This document shows, piece after piece, positions 26,887 through 34,656 of a stretch of DNA of 64,000 nt. Numbering within the stretch: the first letter of the stretch is position 1; every line of letters starts with the position of its first letter. Origin of the DNA: Xanthobacteraceae bacterium (GTDB taxonomy: Bacteria; Pseudomonadota; Alphaproteobacteria; Rhizobiales; Xanthobacteraceae); contig JAIESC010000096.1 in assembly GCA_019746355.1 (NCBI GenBank), positions 12,447 through 76,446 of the forward strand, written 5' to 3'. Made by a program: the position numbers and the translations under genes. The notes beneath the pieces were generated by a model that searched no databases, was not told the origin of the DNA, and was given only the letters and a program-made list of their open reading frames with translations.

Positions 26887-28097
26887 CGCTTCGCGAGCCA
26901 AGCGGCGAGCGCGCGGCGCTCCTCCTGGGTCATCTGCGTGATATTGTTGGGCGGCATTGCCGTCGTCAGCACGGACTGCACTCTGATCTCGTGCGCTGCC
27001 CGGGCGATCTGATCCGGCGTCTCCAGCAGGATGCCTTTTGGCGGCATAACGATGCCGGCCCAGACGGGCTCCCTCGCGTGGCACATGGAACAGCGGCTCA
27101 AAATGATCTCATCGACGTTTTTGGGGATCCTCGCTGCCGATGTCACCTCCACCGACTTCAGCGGCATCAGTCCAAGCTTGGTCCGTCCAGCCGGCGAACC
27201 CAGCATCGAGATGAAAACAGCCGCGACCACACACGCTGCAGCGACACCCCACGTCCACCACGGATCACCGCGGCGGGCATGGCGCTCGTTGTAGAAATGG
27301 CGCACGACACCGCCAGCCACCAGAACGAGGCCAGCGATTGCCCAGGTGTAAGGCGTCGAGTAGGTGAGCGGATAATGGCCCGAGATCATCAGAAACAGCA
27401 CGGGCAAGGTCATGTAGTTGTTGTGGCTCGAGCGCATCTTGGCCTGCTTCCCATAGTCTGGGTTCGGCTCCCGCCCGGCGATCAGATCGGCCACCACCTT
27501 CTTCTGATTCGGAATGATGTTCATGAACACGTTGCCGGACATGATGGTCGCCATCAACGCGCCGATGTGGATGAGCGCGCCACGCCCGCTGAAAACCTGC
27601 TGGAACGCCCAGGCCACCAGGATGATGAACGCGAATCCGGCGGCGGCAAGCGCCACCTCGTTCTTGGCGAGCCGCGACCTGCACAACTGGTCGTAGACGA
27701 ACCACCCGAGCGCCAAGCTGCCGATGCCTATGGCAGACGCAACAACTGGCGAGATCTGAGCGACCGCCGGGTTGATCAGATAGAGGTCCGCGGAGAAATA
27801 ATAGACCCAGATCAGCAGGAAGAAGCCGGAGATCCACGTCGTGTAAGCTTCCCACTTGTGCCAGATGAGCTCGGGCGGCAGCTTGTCCGGCGCCACCAGG
27901 TACTTCTTGACCTGATAGAATCCGCCGCCGTGCACCTCCCACGTGTCGCCGCCCTTGCCTGCCGGGATGTCGGGCGTCTGCTTGAGGCTGGCATCGATGT
28001 GCATGAAGTAGAACGACGACCCGATCCAGCAGATGCCGGCAATGACGTGCAGCCAGCGCAGCAGCAGACCGCCCCAATCGAGCAGGATGGCGTCCAT
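26883..28097 (-). CDS. puuD: Membrane urate oxidase with C-terminal cytochrome c domain (PuuD)
   Basis: A 404-residue inner-membrane urate hydroxylase that oxidises urate to 5-hydroxyisourate and passes electrons to the respiratory chain, unlike the soluble cofactor-free uricase. About eight hydrophobic segments span residues 1-300, starting LLDWGGLLLRWLHVIAGICWIGSSFYFMH. The C-terminal domain carries one haem c site, RCSMCH, near residue 330, with a possible Met ligand in AMPPNN. The ATG at 28097 has GGGAGG upstream. It heads the puuD-allA-allE operon and diverges from a LysR gene across a short gap with operator-like dyads. Confidence 0.93.
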   Translation of the reverse strand: MDAILLDWGGLLLRWLHVIAGICWIGSSFYFMHIDASLKQTPDIPAGKGGDTWEVHGGGFYQVKKYLVAPDKLPPELIWHKWEAYTTWISGFFLLIWVYYFSADLYLINPAVAQISPVVASAIGIGSLALGWFVYDQLCRSRLAKNEVALAAAGFAFIILVAWAFQQVFSGRGALIHIGALMATIMSGNVFMNIIPNQKKVVADLIAGREPNPDYGKQAKMRSSHNNYMTLPVLFLMISGHYPLTYSTPYTWAIAGLVLVAGGVVRHFYNERHARRGDPWWTWGVAAACVVAAVFISMLGSPAGRTKLGLMPLKSVEVTSAARIPKNVDEIILSRCSMCHAREPVWAGIVMPPKGILLETPDQIARAAHEIRVQSVLTTAMPPNNITQMTQEERRALAAWLAKR

Positions 28098-28159
28098 ATC
28101 TGACCTCCCAGAGAACGTCCCTCCAGAGCACCCTATGCAAGAGGCAACCGGTTCAATAG

Positions 28160-28192
28160 ATTCGAAAAACGGATGGATTTTCAAATCCGTTT
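28160..28192. promoter_or_regulatory. Operator-like nested dyad between puuD and lysR
   Basis: AAACGGAT (28167-28174) and its exact inverse ATCCGTTT (28185-28192) flank a 10-base spacer. A second dyad, GGATTT-TC-AAATCC (28175-28188), overlaps it. The site lies in the 110-bp gap between divergent puuD and lysR, 15 bases before the lysR ATG, where a LysR protein would control both. ATTCGAAAAA (28160-28169) and ATTTTCAAA also occur in the other divergent gap near 30.73 kb. Confidence 0.55.
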
Positions 28193-28207
28193 GTGGAGTG
28201 GAGCGCC

Positions 28208-29155
28208 ATGGCGACACTTGAGAACATCGTCGTGTTCATCAGGGTCGTTGAACTCGGAAGCTTCTCGGCGGCCGGACGCACCCTTCGCCTGTCGCCTGCC
28301 GTGGTGAGCTATCGCATCCAATGCCTCGAGCGGCATCTCGGATGTCGGCTGCTCATCCGTACCACCCGGAAGCTCCAGCCCACCGAGCAGGGGCGCGCCT
28401 TCTACGAGAGCAGCCTGGAAATCCGCGATGCGGTGGAACGGGCGGAGGCGCGTGTTGCGAGCGGCGGCGCCGCGCCGCCGGGCTCGCTCAAGGTGACGGC
28501 ACCGCTTGGCCTCGGCCGACGCGTGATTGCGCCATTCGTTCCTCGCTTCCGCGCCGCACACCCCGAGATCGACGTCCGGCTGCGACTGTCGGACTATCTC
28601 GTCGATCTCTTCACGGAAGCGGTCGATGTGGCTGTACGCATGGCCGTATTGACGGACTCAAGCCTGATCGTGCGTAAGATCATGGACGTAGACCGCGTGC
28701 TATGTGCATCGCCCGCCTACCTGAGCCGCCATGGGACTCCGAGATCGATCAAGGACCTCGACCGGCATCAGTGCCTGCTTCTTCGCTTTCCCGGATCACA
28801 GCAGTACCGCTGGCCCCTGGTTCGCAATGGTCGTCTGGTTTCGGTTCCAGTTGCCGGCAATATGGATGCCGACGACGGTGATGTGCTCACGGACTGGGCG
28901 GTGGCCGGCGAAGGCATCGTCCTGAAGCCGGTGTTCGAGGTCGCCGAGCATCTGAAGTCCGGCGCACTCGTCCCGGTTCTGCCTGACTGTCCACTGGCGC
29001 CTGTGACGCTTGCGGTTCTGCATGCCTACAAGCGAATGGTGCCGGTGAAGGTCAGGACTTTCGCGGACAGTCTCGTCGAAGACGTCCGCGATCACGTCTC
29101 ATCATCGCTCGCCGGCCTCAATGGCAAGGTTTCTCGTGACCGGCGAGCGCGATAA
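28208..29155 (+). CDS. LysR-family transcriptional regulator of the purine cluster
   Basis: A 315-residue LysR regulator: helix-turn-helix in residues 5-65 (FIRVVELGSFSAAGRTLRLSPAVVSYRIQCLERHLGCRLL) and an effector domain from about residue 90. The ATG at 28208 has GGAG five bases upstream; an upstream GTG at 28193 is possible. It is divergent from puuD and converges on the purine permease gene, so it is the likeliest regulator of the urate genes. The effector (urate, hydroxyisourate or allantoin) is not known. Confidence 0.9.
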   Translation: MATLENIVVFIRVVELGSFSAAGRTLRLSPAVVSYRIQCLERHLGCRLLIRTTRKLQPTEQGRAFYESSLEIRDAVERAEARVASGGAAPPGSLKVTAPLGLGRRVIAPFVPRFRAAHPEIDVRLRLSDYLVDLFTEAVDVAVRMAVLTDSSLIVRKIMDVDRVLCASPAYLSRHGTPRSIKDLDRHQCLLLRFPGSQQYRWPLVRNGRLVSVPVAGNMDADDGDVLTDWAVAGEGIVLKPVFEVAEHLKSGALVPVLPDCPLAPVTLAVLHAYKRMVPVKVRTFADSLVEDVRDHVSSSLAGLNGKVSRDRRAR

Positions 29156-29170
29156 GTCACAGAGCTACCT

Positions 29171-30592
29171 TCACTCGCTTCCATGCGACGTACGCGCGGC
29201 CAGCGCTTCTGCTTCGTCCCTGCTCTTGAGGCCGTTGAAGAAGAGGTTGAGCACGACGGCGATGATCGCCGTCAGCAGGATTCCCGAGTGCAGGATTGGA
29301 CCAAGCCAGGGTACTACAGCCACGACCTTGTTGAAGAATGTCGGGGCTACCAGCGGGACCAGACCGAAGCCAACCGCCAACGCGACGGTGTAGAGGTTGA
29401 ACTTGTTGGTCTCGTAGTCGACAGCCGCCAGGATGCGGATGCCCGTGGCCGCCACCATGCCGAACATCACGATCCCGGCGCCGCCCAGAACAAACAGCGG
29501 GATCGACTCCGCCAGTGCGCCGAGCTTCGGTATCAGTCCCATGACGATCATGATCGCCCCGCCGACCACGGTGACCCAGCGCGAGCGCACACCCGTCACA
29601 CCAACCAGACCGACGTTCTGCGAGAACGACGTGTAGGGGAACGTATTCATGATGCCGCCGATCAAGGTGCCGAGACCGTCGGTACGCAGGCCGCGGGTCA
29701 TGTCGTCTCGGTCCAGCTTCTTGCCGGTGATGTCCGACAGCGCAAGGAACATGCCCGCCGACTCGATCATCACAACGATCATGACGATGCACAGCGTGAC
29801 GATATGCACCCAATTGAAGATCGGCATGCCGAACTGGAACGGATAGATAGCCGCGAACCACGACGCTTCTTCGACCTTTTTAAGCGACATGGTGGCAAAG
29901 GCAAAGTAGGCGACGAGGCAGCCGAAGATGATCCCGAGCAGCACGGCGATGTTCCCGAAGAACCCTCGCGCGTAACGCGTGATCAGCAGGATGACCAGCA
30001 TCACCATGCCTGCCATTCCCAGATTGAACAGATCTCCGTACCCCGGGAGCGTAGGCACGCTGGCCCCGGCCGCCCAGTTGACGCCAACCCGCATCAGCGA
30101 AATGCCGATCATCAAGATGATCGATCCCGTCACGACGGGTGGGAACAAGGGCAGCAGGTAGCTCAGTGCCGGCGAGATCAGGATCGTGAAGATGCCGGCC
30201 GCTATGGCCGAGCCGAAGATCGTCAACAGTCGCGCCGTCGGCTCACCGATCGAGGCATCGTTGGCGATTGCCAGCATCGGGCCGACGGCAGCGAACGTCA
30301 CACCCATCATCACTGGCAGACGGATACCGAAGCCCGGAATGCCGAGCGATTGGATGATGGTGACGACACCGCATGCGAGCAGGTCGGCGTTGATGAGAAT
30401 TGCGATCTGCTCAGGCGAGAGCTTCAGGGCCCGGCCTATAATGAGCGGGACCGCGATTGCGCCTGCGTACATCACCAGCACGTGTTGCAGGCCGAGCGCG
30501 CCGAGCTTGTGAGGTGGAAGCACCTCGTCCACCGGATGTACGGCAACTCGGGCGGGTGCTCGATGCATGCCTTCCGCTGTGGTGTCCGCCAT
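29171..30592 (-). CDS. NCS2-family purine (urate/xanthine) permease
   Basis: A 473-residue nucleobase:cation symporter-2 protein with about twelve to fourteen membrane segments. Family marks are LGLQHVLVMYAGAIAVPLIIG near residue 36, the acidic motif in VMIESAGMFLALSDITG near residue 275, and the signature QNVGLVGVTGVRSR near residue 325. Residues around these set purine specificity; the context (urate oxidase, HIU hydrolase) favours urate or xanthine. It diverges from hiuH across a 214-bp gap and converges on the LysR gene. Confidence 0.92.
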   Translation of the reverse strand: MADTTAEGMHRAPARVAVHPVDEVLPPHKLGALGLQHVLVMYAGAIAVPLIIGRALKLSPEQIAILINADLLACGVVTIIQSLGIPGFGIRLPVMMGVTFAAVGPMLAIANDASIGEPTARLLTIFGSAIAAGIFTILISPALSYLLPLFPPVVTGSIILMIGISLMRVGVNWAAGASVPTLPGYGDLFNLGMAGMVMLVILLITRYARGFFGNIAVLLGIIFGCLVAYFAFATMSLKKVEEASWFAAIYPFQFGMPIFNWVHIVTLCIVMIVVMIESAGMFLALSDITGKKLDRDDMTRGLRTDGLGTLIGGIMNTFPYTSFSQNVGLVGVTGVRSRWVTVVGGAIMIVMGLIPKLGALAESIPLFVLGGAGIVMFGMVAATGIRILAAVDYETNKFNLYTVALAVGFGLVPLVAPTFFNKVVAVVPWLGPILHSGILLTAIIAVVLNLFFNGLKSRDEAEALAARTSHGSE

Positions 30593-30723
30593 CGTGTATT
30601 CTCCCCCTGTGAGCTGACGCGCTTCTATCCGGCGCGATTGAATTGGAACTGCCGTTGCAGATCGTCCATCGCGACCTTAGCCGCCGGCCGCGTTTCCGGG
30701 AGGATTGATAAGATTCGTTTCAC

Positions 30724-30741
30724 TTTGAAAATTTTTCGAAT
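30724..30741. promoter_or_regulatory. A/T-rich motif shared with the puuD control region
   Basis: On the minus strand this reads ATTCGAAAAATTTTCAAA. Both parts, ATTCGAAAAA and ATTTTCAAA, also occur in the same order at 28160-28185 before puuD, there separated by a few bases. It lies in the divergent gap between the permease and hiuH, so it may be a common operator or activator site of the purine block. Confidence 0.45.
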
Positions 30742-30806
30742 AATCGCGATTGACCGGCGACGCTATCTCTTGTGCCAGCTGGCGTGACACACAACGAGGT
30801 GAAGTC

Positions 30807-31163
30807 GTGGGAAGGCTATCGACACACGTTCTGGATACGGTGCATGGCACGCCCGCGAACGATGTCGCGATCGAGCTGCACGCTCTGGAAACCACCGGTT
30901 CGTGGCGGCTCGTCAAGCGGACGCGCACCAACGCGGACGGTCGCACCGATCAGCCGCTGCTGTCCGGGGCGGAGTTCAAGACCGGCACCTATATGCTGAG
31001 CTTCCAGATCGGCGAATACTTCGCACGGCGCGGCATGGCGCAGGCCACCCCTGCGTTCCTTGACACCGTCCCGCTGCGCTTCTCGATCGCCGAGCCGGAC
31101 GGGCACTACCACGTGCCGCTTCTTGCTTCCACGTGGAGCTACTCAACCTATCGGGGGAGCTGA
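30807..31163 (+). CDS. hiuH: 5-Hydroxyisourate hydrolase (transthyretin-like)
   Basis: A 118-residue HIU hydrolase that converts 5-hydroxyisourate, the PuuD product, to OHCU. It starts with the family motif LSTHVLDTVHGTPA and ends with the diagnostic tetrapeptide YRGS, which distinguishes it from transthyretin; the active-site His and Arg lie in STHVLD and FQIGEYFARRG / HYHVPLL. The GTG at 30807 follows GAGGTGA; no ATG fits better. It is the first gene of a two-gene unit with the puuE-uraD fusion. Confidence 0.92.
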   Translation: MGRLSTHVLDTVHGTPANDVAIELHALETTGSWRLVKRTRTNADGRTDQPLLSGAEFKTGTYMLSFQIGEYFARRGMAQATPAFLDTVPLRFSIAEPDGHYHVPLLASTWSYSTYRGS

Positions 31164-31168
31164 ACGCC

Positions 31169-32614
31169 GTGACTGGCCAACCCACGACCGCCGACTATCC
31201 GCGTGATCTGATCGGATACGGCCGCAACCCGCCCCACGCGCAGTGGCCGAACAAAGCGCGCATCGCGGTCCAGTTCGTCATCAACTACGAGGAAGGCGGC
31301 GAGAACTGCATCCTCCACGGCGACGAGGCGTCCGAGGCGTTCCTATCCGAGGTGGTCGGCGCACAGCCATGGCCGGGCCAGCGCCACATGAACATGGAGT
31401 CGATCTACGAGTACGGCTCCCGTGCCGGCTTCTGGCGTCTGTGGCGGATGTTCACCGAACGCAAGCTGCCGGTGACGGTCTTCGCCATCGCCAGCGCCAT
31501 GGCGCGCCATCCCGACGCCGTCGCCGCCATGAACGAGGCCGGCTGGGAGATCGCATCGCACGGCCTCAAATGGATCGAATACCGCAACTTCACCGAGGAG
31601 CAGGAGCGCGCGCACGTCGATCAGGCGATCCGTATTCACACCGAATCCGCCGGGCAGCGGCCACTGGGCTTCTACCAGGGACGAACGTCCGCACATTCAC
31701 TGGATGTTGTGATGAAGGAGCAGGGCTTTTTATATAGCGCCGACTCCTATGCCGACGAGTTGCCTTACTGGGTCGCCGGTCCGCACGGACCCCACTTGAT
31801 CGTCCCCTACACGCTCGACGCCAACGACATGCGCTTCGTCACGCCGCAAGGCTTCAACTCGGGCGAACAGTTCTTCGCCTACCTGAAAGACTGCTTCGAC
31901 GTGCTGTACGCTGAAGGCGCCGATCAACCAAGAATGCTGTCGGTGGGTCTCCATTGCCGCCTGGGGGGCAGGCCGGGCAGGGCCGCAGCACTTGGGCGGT
32001 TTCTCGATTATGTTCAATCCCATGACAGGGTATGGATCGCCACCCGTCTCGACATCGCGCGTCACTGGATCAGGACTCATTCGCCCCCTGGCGGCTACCG
32101 CCCATCCCGGCTGCCGCGCGCCCTGTTCGTCGAGCGCTTCGGCGACACCTTCGAGCACACTCCACAAATCGCCGAGCGGACCCATCGTGCCGGGCTCACG
32201 GCCGAGCACGATACAGCGGATGCTCTGCACGACGCGATGATGCGCACGGCCCGGGCCATGAGCCGGGATGAGAAGCTCGCCCTGGTCAGGGCGCACCCCG
32301 AGCTCGCCGGCCGCGAGGCCGCGGCCGGAACGCTCACCGACGACTCGGCCAGCGAGCAAGGTCGCCTCGGATTCACGCGCCTCACGCGCGCTGAGCTCGA
32401 TCGCGTCAGCGACATCAACCGGCGGTACCGCGGGAGGCATGGTTTCCCGTGCATCGTGGCGCTCGCGCTACACAAAACGCGGGACACGGTCATTGCGGAG
32501 ATGGATCGCCGGGTGGATGCCGAGCCGCAATCCGAGCTCGACACCGCAATCGAACAGATCGGCCATATCACGCGGAGCCGACTCGCCAAGAAGCTGGTTT
32601 TGGCATCATCGTGA
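31169..32614 (+). CDS. Bifunctional PuuE-type allantoinase / OHCU decarboxylase (UraD) fusion
   Basis: A 481-residue fusion. Residues about 1-305 are a polysaccharide-deacetylase-like, metal-independent allantoinase (PuuE): RIAVQFVINYEEGGENCILHGD near residue 30, GRTSAHSLDVVMKEQGFLYSADSYADELPYW near residue 170, and VWIATRLDIARHW near its end. Residues about 315-481 are OHCU decarboxylase: RALFVERFGDTFEHTPQIAERTH, RAHPELAG and SEQGRLGFTRL. One protein therefore makes (S)-allantoin and opens its ring. The GTG at 31169 follows GGGGGAG and lies just after the hiuH stop; a GTG at 31133 inside hiuH is the alternative. Confidence 0.92.
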   Translation: MTGQPTTADYPRDLIGYGRNPPHAQWPNKARIAVQFVINYEEGGENCILHGDEASEAFLSEVVGAQPWPGQRHMNMESIYEYGSRAGFWRLWRMFTERKLPVTVFAIASAMARHPDAVAAMNEAGWEIASHGLKWIEYRNFTEEQERAHVDQAIRIHTESAGQRPLGFYQGRTSAHSLDVVMKEQGFLYSADSYADELPYWVAGPHGPHLIVPYTLDANDMRFVTPQGFNSGEQFFAYLKDCFDVLYAEGADQPRMLSVGLHCRLGGRPGRAAALGRFLDYVQSHDRVWIATRLDIARHWIRTHSPPGGYRPSRLPRALFVERFGDTFEHTPQIAERTHRAGLTAEHDTADALHDAMMRTARAMSRDEKLALVRAHPELAGREAAAGTLTDDSASEQGRLGFTRLTRAELDRVSDINRRYRGRHGFPCIVALALHKTRDTVIAEMDRRVDAEPQSELDTAIEQIGHITRSRLAKKLVLASS

Positions 32615-32714
32615 TCCGTCGAGCGGCGGTCGGCAAACCAAGCAGACTTTGGTTGTCCTACGCAGTCTGGACGCCGCAAGCCTCAGGTTGTCGCAACGCG
32701 TGAACGTTCCAAGG

Positions 32715-32965
32715 GCGCATTGCTCGGATCCGCGGAGGTCGTCTTGACGATGGACGCCGAGAGCTGCCGGGGGCTATCTCTGCGCCATCGACGGGCTGAT
32801 CAGCGCCGTCGATGAGACCGGACAGATGCCGAGGAGTGCCGAAGTTGCGATCGACGCGCGGGACCTCGTCGTGATGTCGGGTTTCGTCAACACTCACCAT
32901 CACCTCTTCCATTCGCTCACACGTGCGGCACCATCCGCACAGGGTGCACGGTTTGGGCAGGCCAG
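32715..32965 (+). pseudogene. Decayed 8-oxoguanine deaminase-like amidohydrolase, 5' fragment
   Basis: Only the N-terminus of an AtzB/TrzN-type amidohydrolase remains. One frame gives EVVLTMDAES, the usual first strand; after a frameshift near 32765 the next frame gives YLCAIDGLISAVDETG and then DLVVMSGFVNTHHHLFHSLTRAAPSAQ, which holds the metal-binding H-x-H-H motif. Similarity stops near 32960 and the remaining catalytic domain is absent. It lies directly after the puuE-uraD gene, so it was probably part of the purine cluster (guanine or 8-oxoguanine deamination). Confidence 0.75.
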
Positions 32966-33001
32966 CCGGGCCAGATCTCGATACGATCCAACCCAGCTCA
33001 C

Positions 33002-33403
33002 TTATTCCATTGGCCCCTTGGATGCTGCACATTGCTCCGCAGTGGGTGGCGTTTTCAACCAAATGGCTTGGGAGTAATGCGCGGGGCCGCTGCCATGGGA
33101 AACCGGCTTTCCATCGGCTTGATCGTACCAAGGCTTCCAGCCGGACTCGGTGCCTGCCTCGAAGATCATTCCAATCAGCTCACCCTTGAACACTCTTAAG
33201 ATGAGCTTCGGATACGTGGAAGGATGGCCCGGAGCGCTTGCAACAAATGAATATCCGCCTCCCGGCCGGCATCCTCCCGAAACCGTATAGTGGGGAGGAA
33301 TTTTTGTATCAGCGGCTGCACTTGGACTCACAAAGGCATCCGCAATTGGCAGCGACAGCCCGATCACAACCAGACGAGCGACAAACCTCTTGTCCATGAT
33401 CAT
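33002..33403 (-). CDS. Exported hypothetical protein
   Basis: A 133-residue protein with a Sec signal peptide (MIMDKRF..., hydrophobic core, cleavage near PSAAA, residue 31). The mature part has Gly/Pro/Tyr-rich segments (PPHYTVSGGCRPGGGYSF, GPAHYSQAIWLKTPP) and two Cys that could form a disulfide. The ATG at 33403 has GAGGGGGAA upstream. No function is recognised. Its 3' end abuts the truncated deaminase remnant and its 5' side the IS derivative. Confidence 0.7.
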   Translation of the reverse strand: MIMDKRFVARLVVIGLSLPIADAFVSPSAAADTKIPPHYTVSGGCRPGGGYSFVASAPGHPSTYPKLILRVFKGELIGMIFEAGTESGWKPWYDQADGKPVSHGSGPAHYSQAIWLKTPPTAEQCAASKGPME

Positions 33404-33433
33404 CGATATTCCCCCTCTTCGCGTGGAGCCCAC

Positions 33434-33893
33434 TGAAGTGGTCCCGGTTGTCTGAACAGATTTTCCGCTCGATAAGCGGAGCCTCTGCCGTGGTTAGGCT
33501 GCCAAGCGGACGGGCAGCGGGTTGAAGTAGGCTTGATCGGGTGTGATGCCGTCAAGGCTCGAATGCGGTCTTCGGGCTGTTGTAGAAGTCCAGGTCGCGG
33601 CCGATCGAGGCGCGAGCGTCGCTGACGCTGTCACAGGCGCGCAGATACACCTCCTCATATTTGACGCTGCGCCACAGCCGCTCGACAAAGACGTTGTCGC
33701 GCCAGGCGCCCTGGCCATCCATGCTGATCGCAACGCCGGCGCTGGCCCAAGCGCCACCTTCGCCTTGAAAGCCGGCGTGTGGTTCCGGCGCGGTCGTCTC
33801 GACATGTTCTCTCCTGATTCGCAGGCCACAGCGCGCCCGCCGTCAGGCAGAAATTCCACTAAGCGCCCTGCCCAAATTTCCGGGACCGGCTCT
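33434..33893 (-). mobile_element. Internally deleted IS3-family element
   Basis: About 460 bp, far shorter than a normal IS3-family element (about 1.2-1.4 kb). The two outer ends read inward with a shared GGTCCCGG core (33440-33447 on plus; inside 33880-33890 on minus). Inside, the start of orfA is joined to the C-terminal part of orfB, so most of both genes is deleted. It could be moved only by a transposase supplied in trans. The right end has a second copy at 10720-10777. Confidence 0.7.
33494..33805 (-). pseudogene. Transposase remnant (orfA start fused to orfB end)
   Basis: From ATG 33805 (AGGAGAGAAC upstream) the frame reads MSRRPRRNHTPAFKAKVAL, the classic IS3-family OrfA start, then stops matching. 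In the next frame come SMDGQGAWRDNVFVERLWRS and VKYEEVYLRACDSVSDARAS of the integrase core, and after one more frame change near 33575 RRPHSSLDGITPDQAYF with NPLPVRLAA at the end. The catalytic D and D of the DDE triad are missing. Not functional. Confidence 0.8.
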
Positions 33894-34072
33894 ACGGGCC
33901 GTGGTACCAGTTTTCAGGGGGAGACAGTCGGCTAAGCCAGCAGCGTGGCTTGAAGAAATTTCGAGGCCAGGGCCGTGGTAGCGGAAGGGCGCTACATCCT
34001 ACCAGCCCCCCAACGGGGCGATCTTATTTGTCGATTTGGACGGGCTCTAAGACACGATTGGGGGGTGATAGG

Positions 34073-34149
34073 TGGTAGCGGGGAGAGGACTTGAACCTCC
34101 GACCTACGGATTATGATTCCGCCGCTCTAACCAGCTGAGCTACCCCGCC
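34073..34149 (-). tRNA. tRNA-Met (CAT anticodon)
   Basis: A 77-nt cloverleaf on the minus strand. The acceptor stem GGCGGGG pairs with CCCCGCT (first pair G-U), the D-arm is AGCTCAGCTGGTTAGAGC, the anticodon stem GCGGA/TCCGT encloses loop ATCATAA with CAT, and the T-arm is CGGAGGTTCAAGTCCTC-like. The encoded 3' CCA is at 34073-34075. The body resembles elongator tRNA-Met of rhizobia; tRNA-Ile2 (lysidine-modified CAT) cannot be excluded by sequence reading alone. Confidence 0.9.
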
Positions 34150-34226
34150 ATTCCAACGCGATTGTGCCGGAATGCCGCGATATAGGAAGCGCTGGGAAAG
34201 TCTGTCAAGCACGCCGCAGGTCCGGC

Positions 34227-34568
34227 CTATTTCGGCCGCACGCCGGGGTCGCCGCCGGGGCTCCCTGGCGGCGGAATCACCGGCGTTTTGCCACCGTTGC
34301 GCGGCTGTATGTGCATATCCCGATCGACCTCGGGCGGGCACAGTACGCCTTCGCCGCGGGTGAGCTTGTCGCTGAGGTTCTCGCCGCTGCCGGTGGTCGT
34401 GCCCGGGTCCGCCGTGCCCGGTGGCCCGGTCGGCGGCTGCGGCGACATGGCGCCGGGCTCGCAGGATTTCGGATCGCGCGGCGGCCCGGCCGCGGTTTGC
34501 GCCATCCCATACGCTGAGAAGCCCAGCAGCAGGCAGCCGAGGGCCACGATCTTCGCGCAACGCATCAT
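34227..34568 (-). CDS. Exported Pro/Gly-rich hypothetical protein
   Basis: A 113-residue protein with a signal peptide (MMRCAKIVALGCLLLGFSAY..., cleavage after GMAQ/TAA near residue 22). The mature part is rich in Pro and Gly with low complexity (MSPQPPTGPPGTADPGTTTG) and probably unstructured; two Cys lie at CEPG and LCPPE. Function unknown. The longer frame to 34634 would hide the signal peptide, so 34568 is preferred. Confidence 0.6.
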   Translation of the reverse strand: MMRCAKIVALGCLLLGFSAYGMAQTAAGPPRDPKSCEPGAMSPQPPTGPPGTADPGTTTGSGENLSDKLTRGEGVLCPPEVDRDMHIQPRNGGKTPVIPPPGSPGGDPGVRPK

Positions 34569-34656
34569 GCCGTACGTCCCTGGTCTTTCGGCATGATAAC
34601 GGCCGCGCAGCCGGACCAGTTCCGGGCGCGTCAATTCGCGCGAGTTCGTTTCGCAA

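Noticed and set aside
29183..30787. Plus-strand frame of 534 codons opposite the purine permease
   Set aside because: The minus strand encodes an intact NCS2 permease with its signature; the plus frame has hydrophilic repetitive composition.
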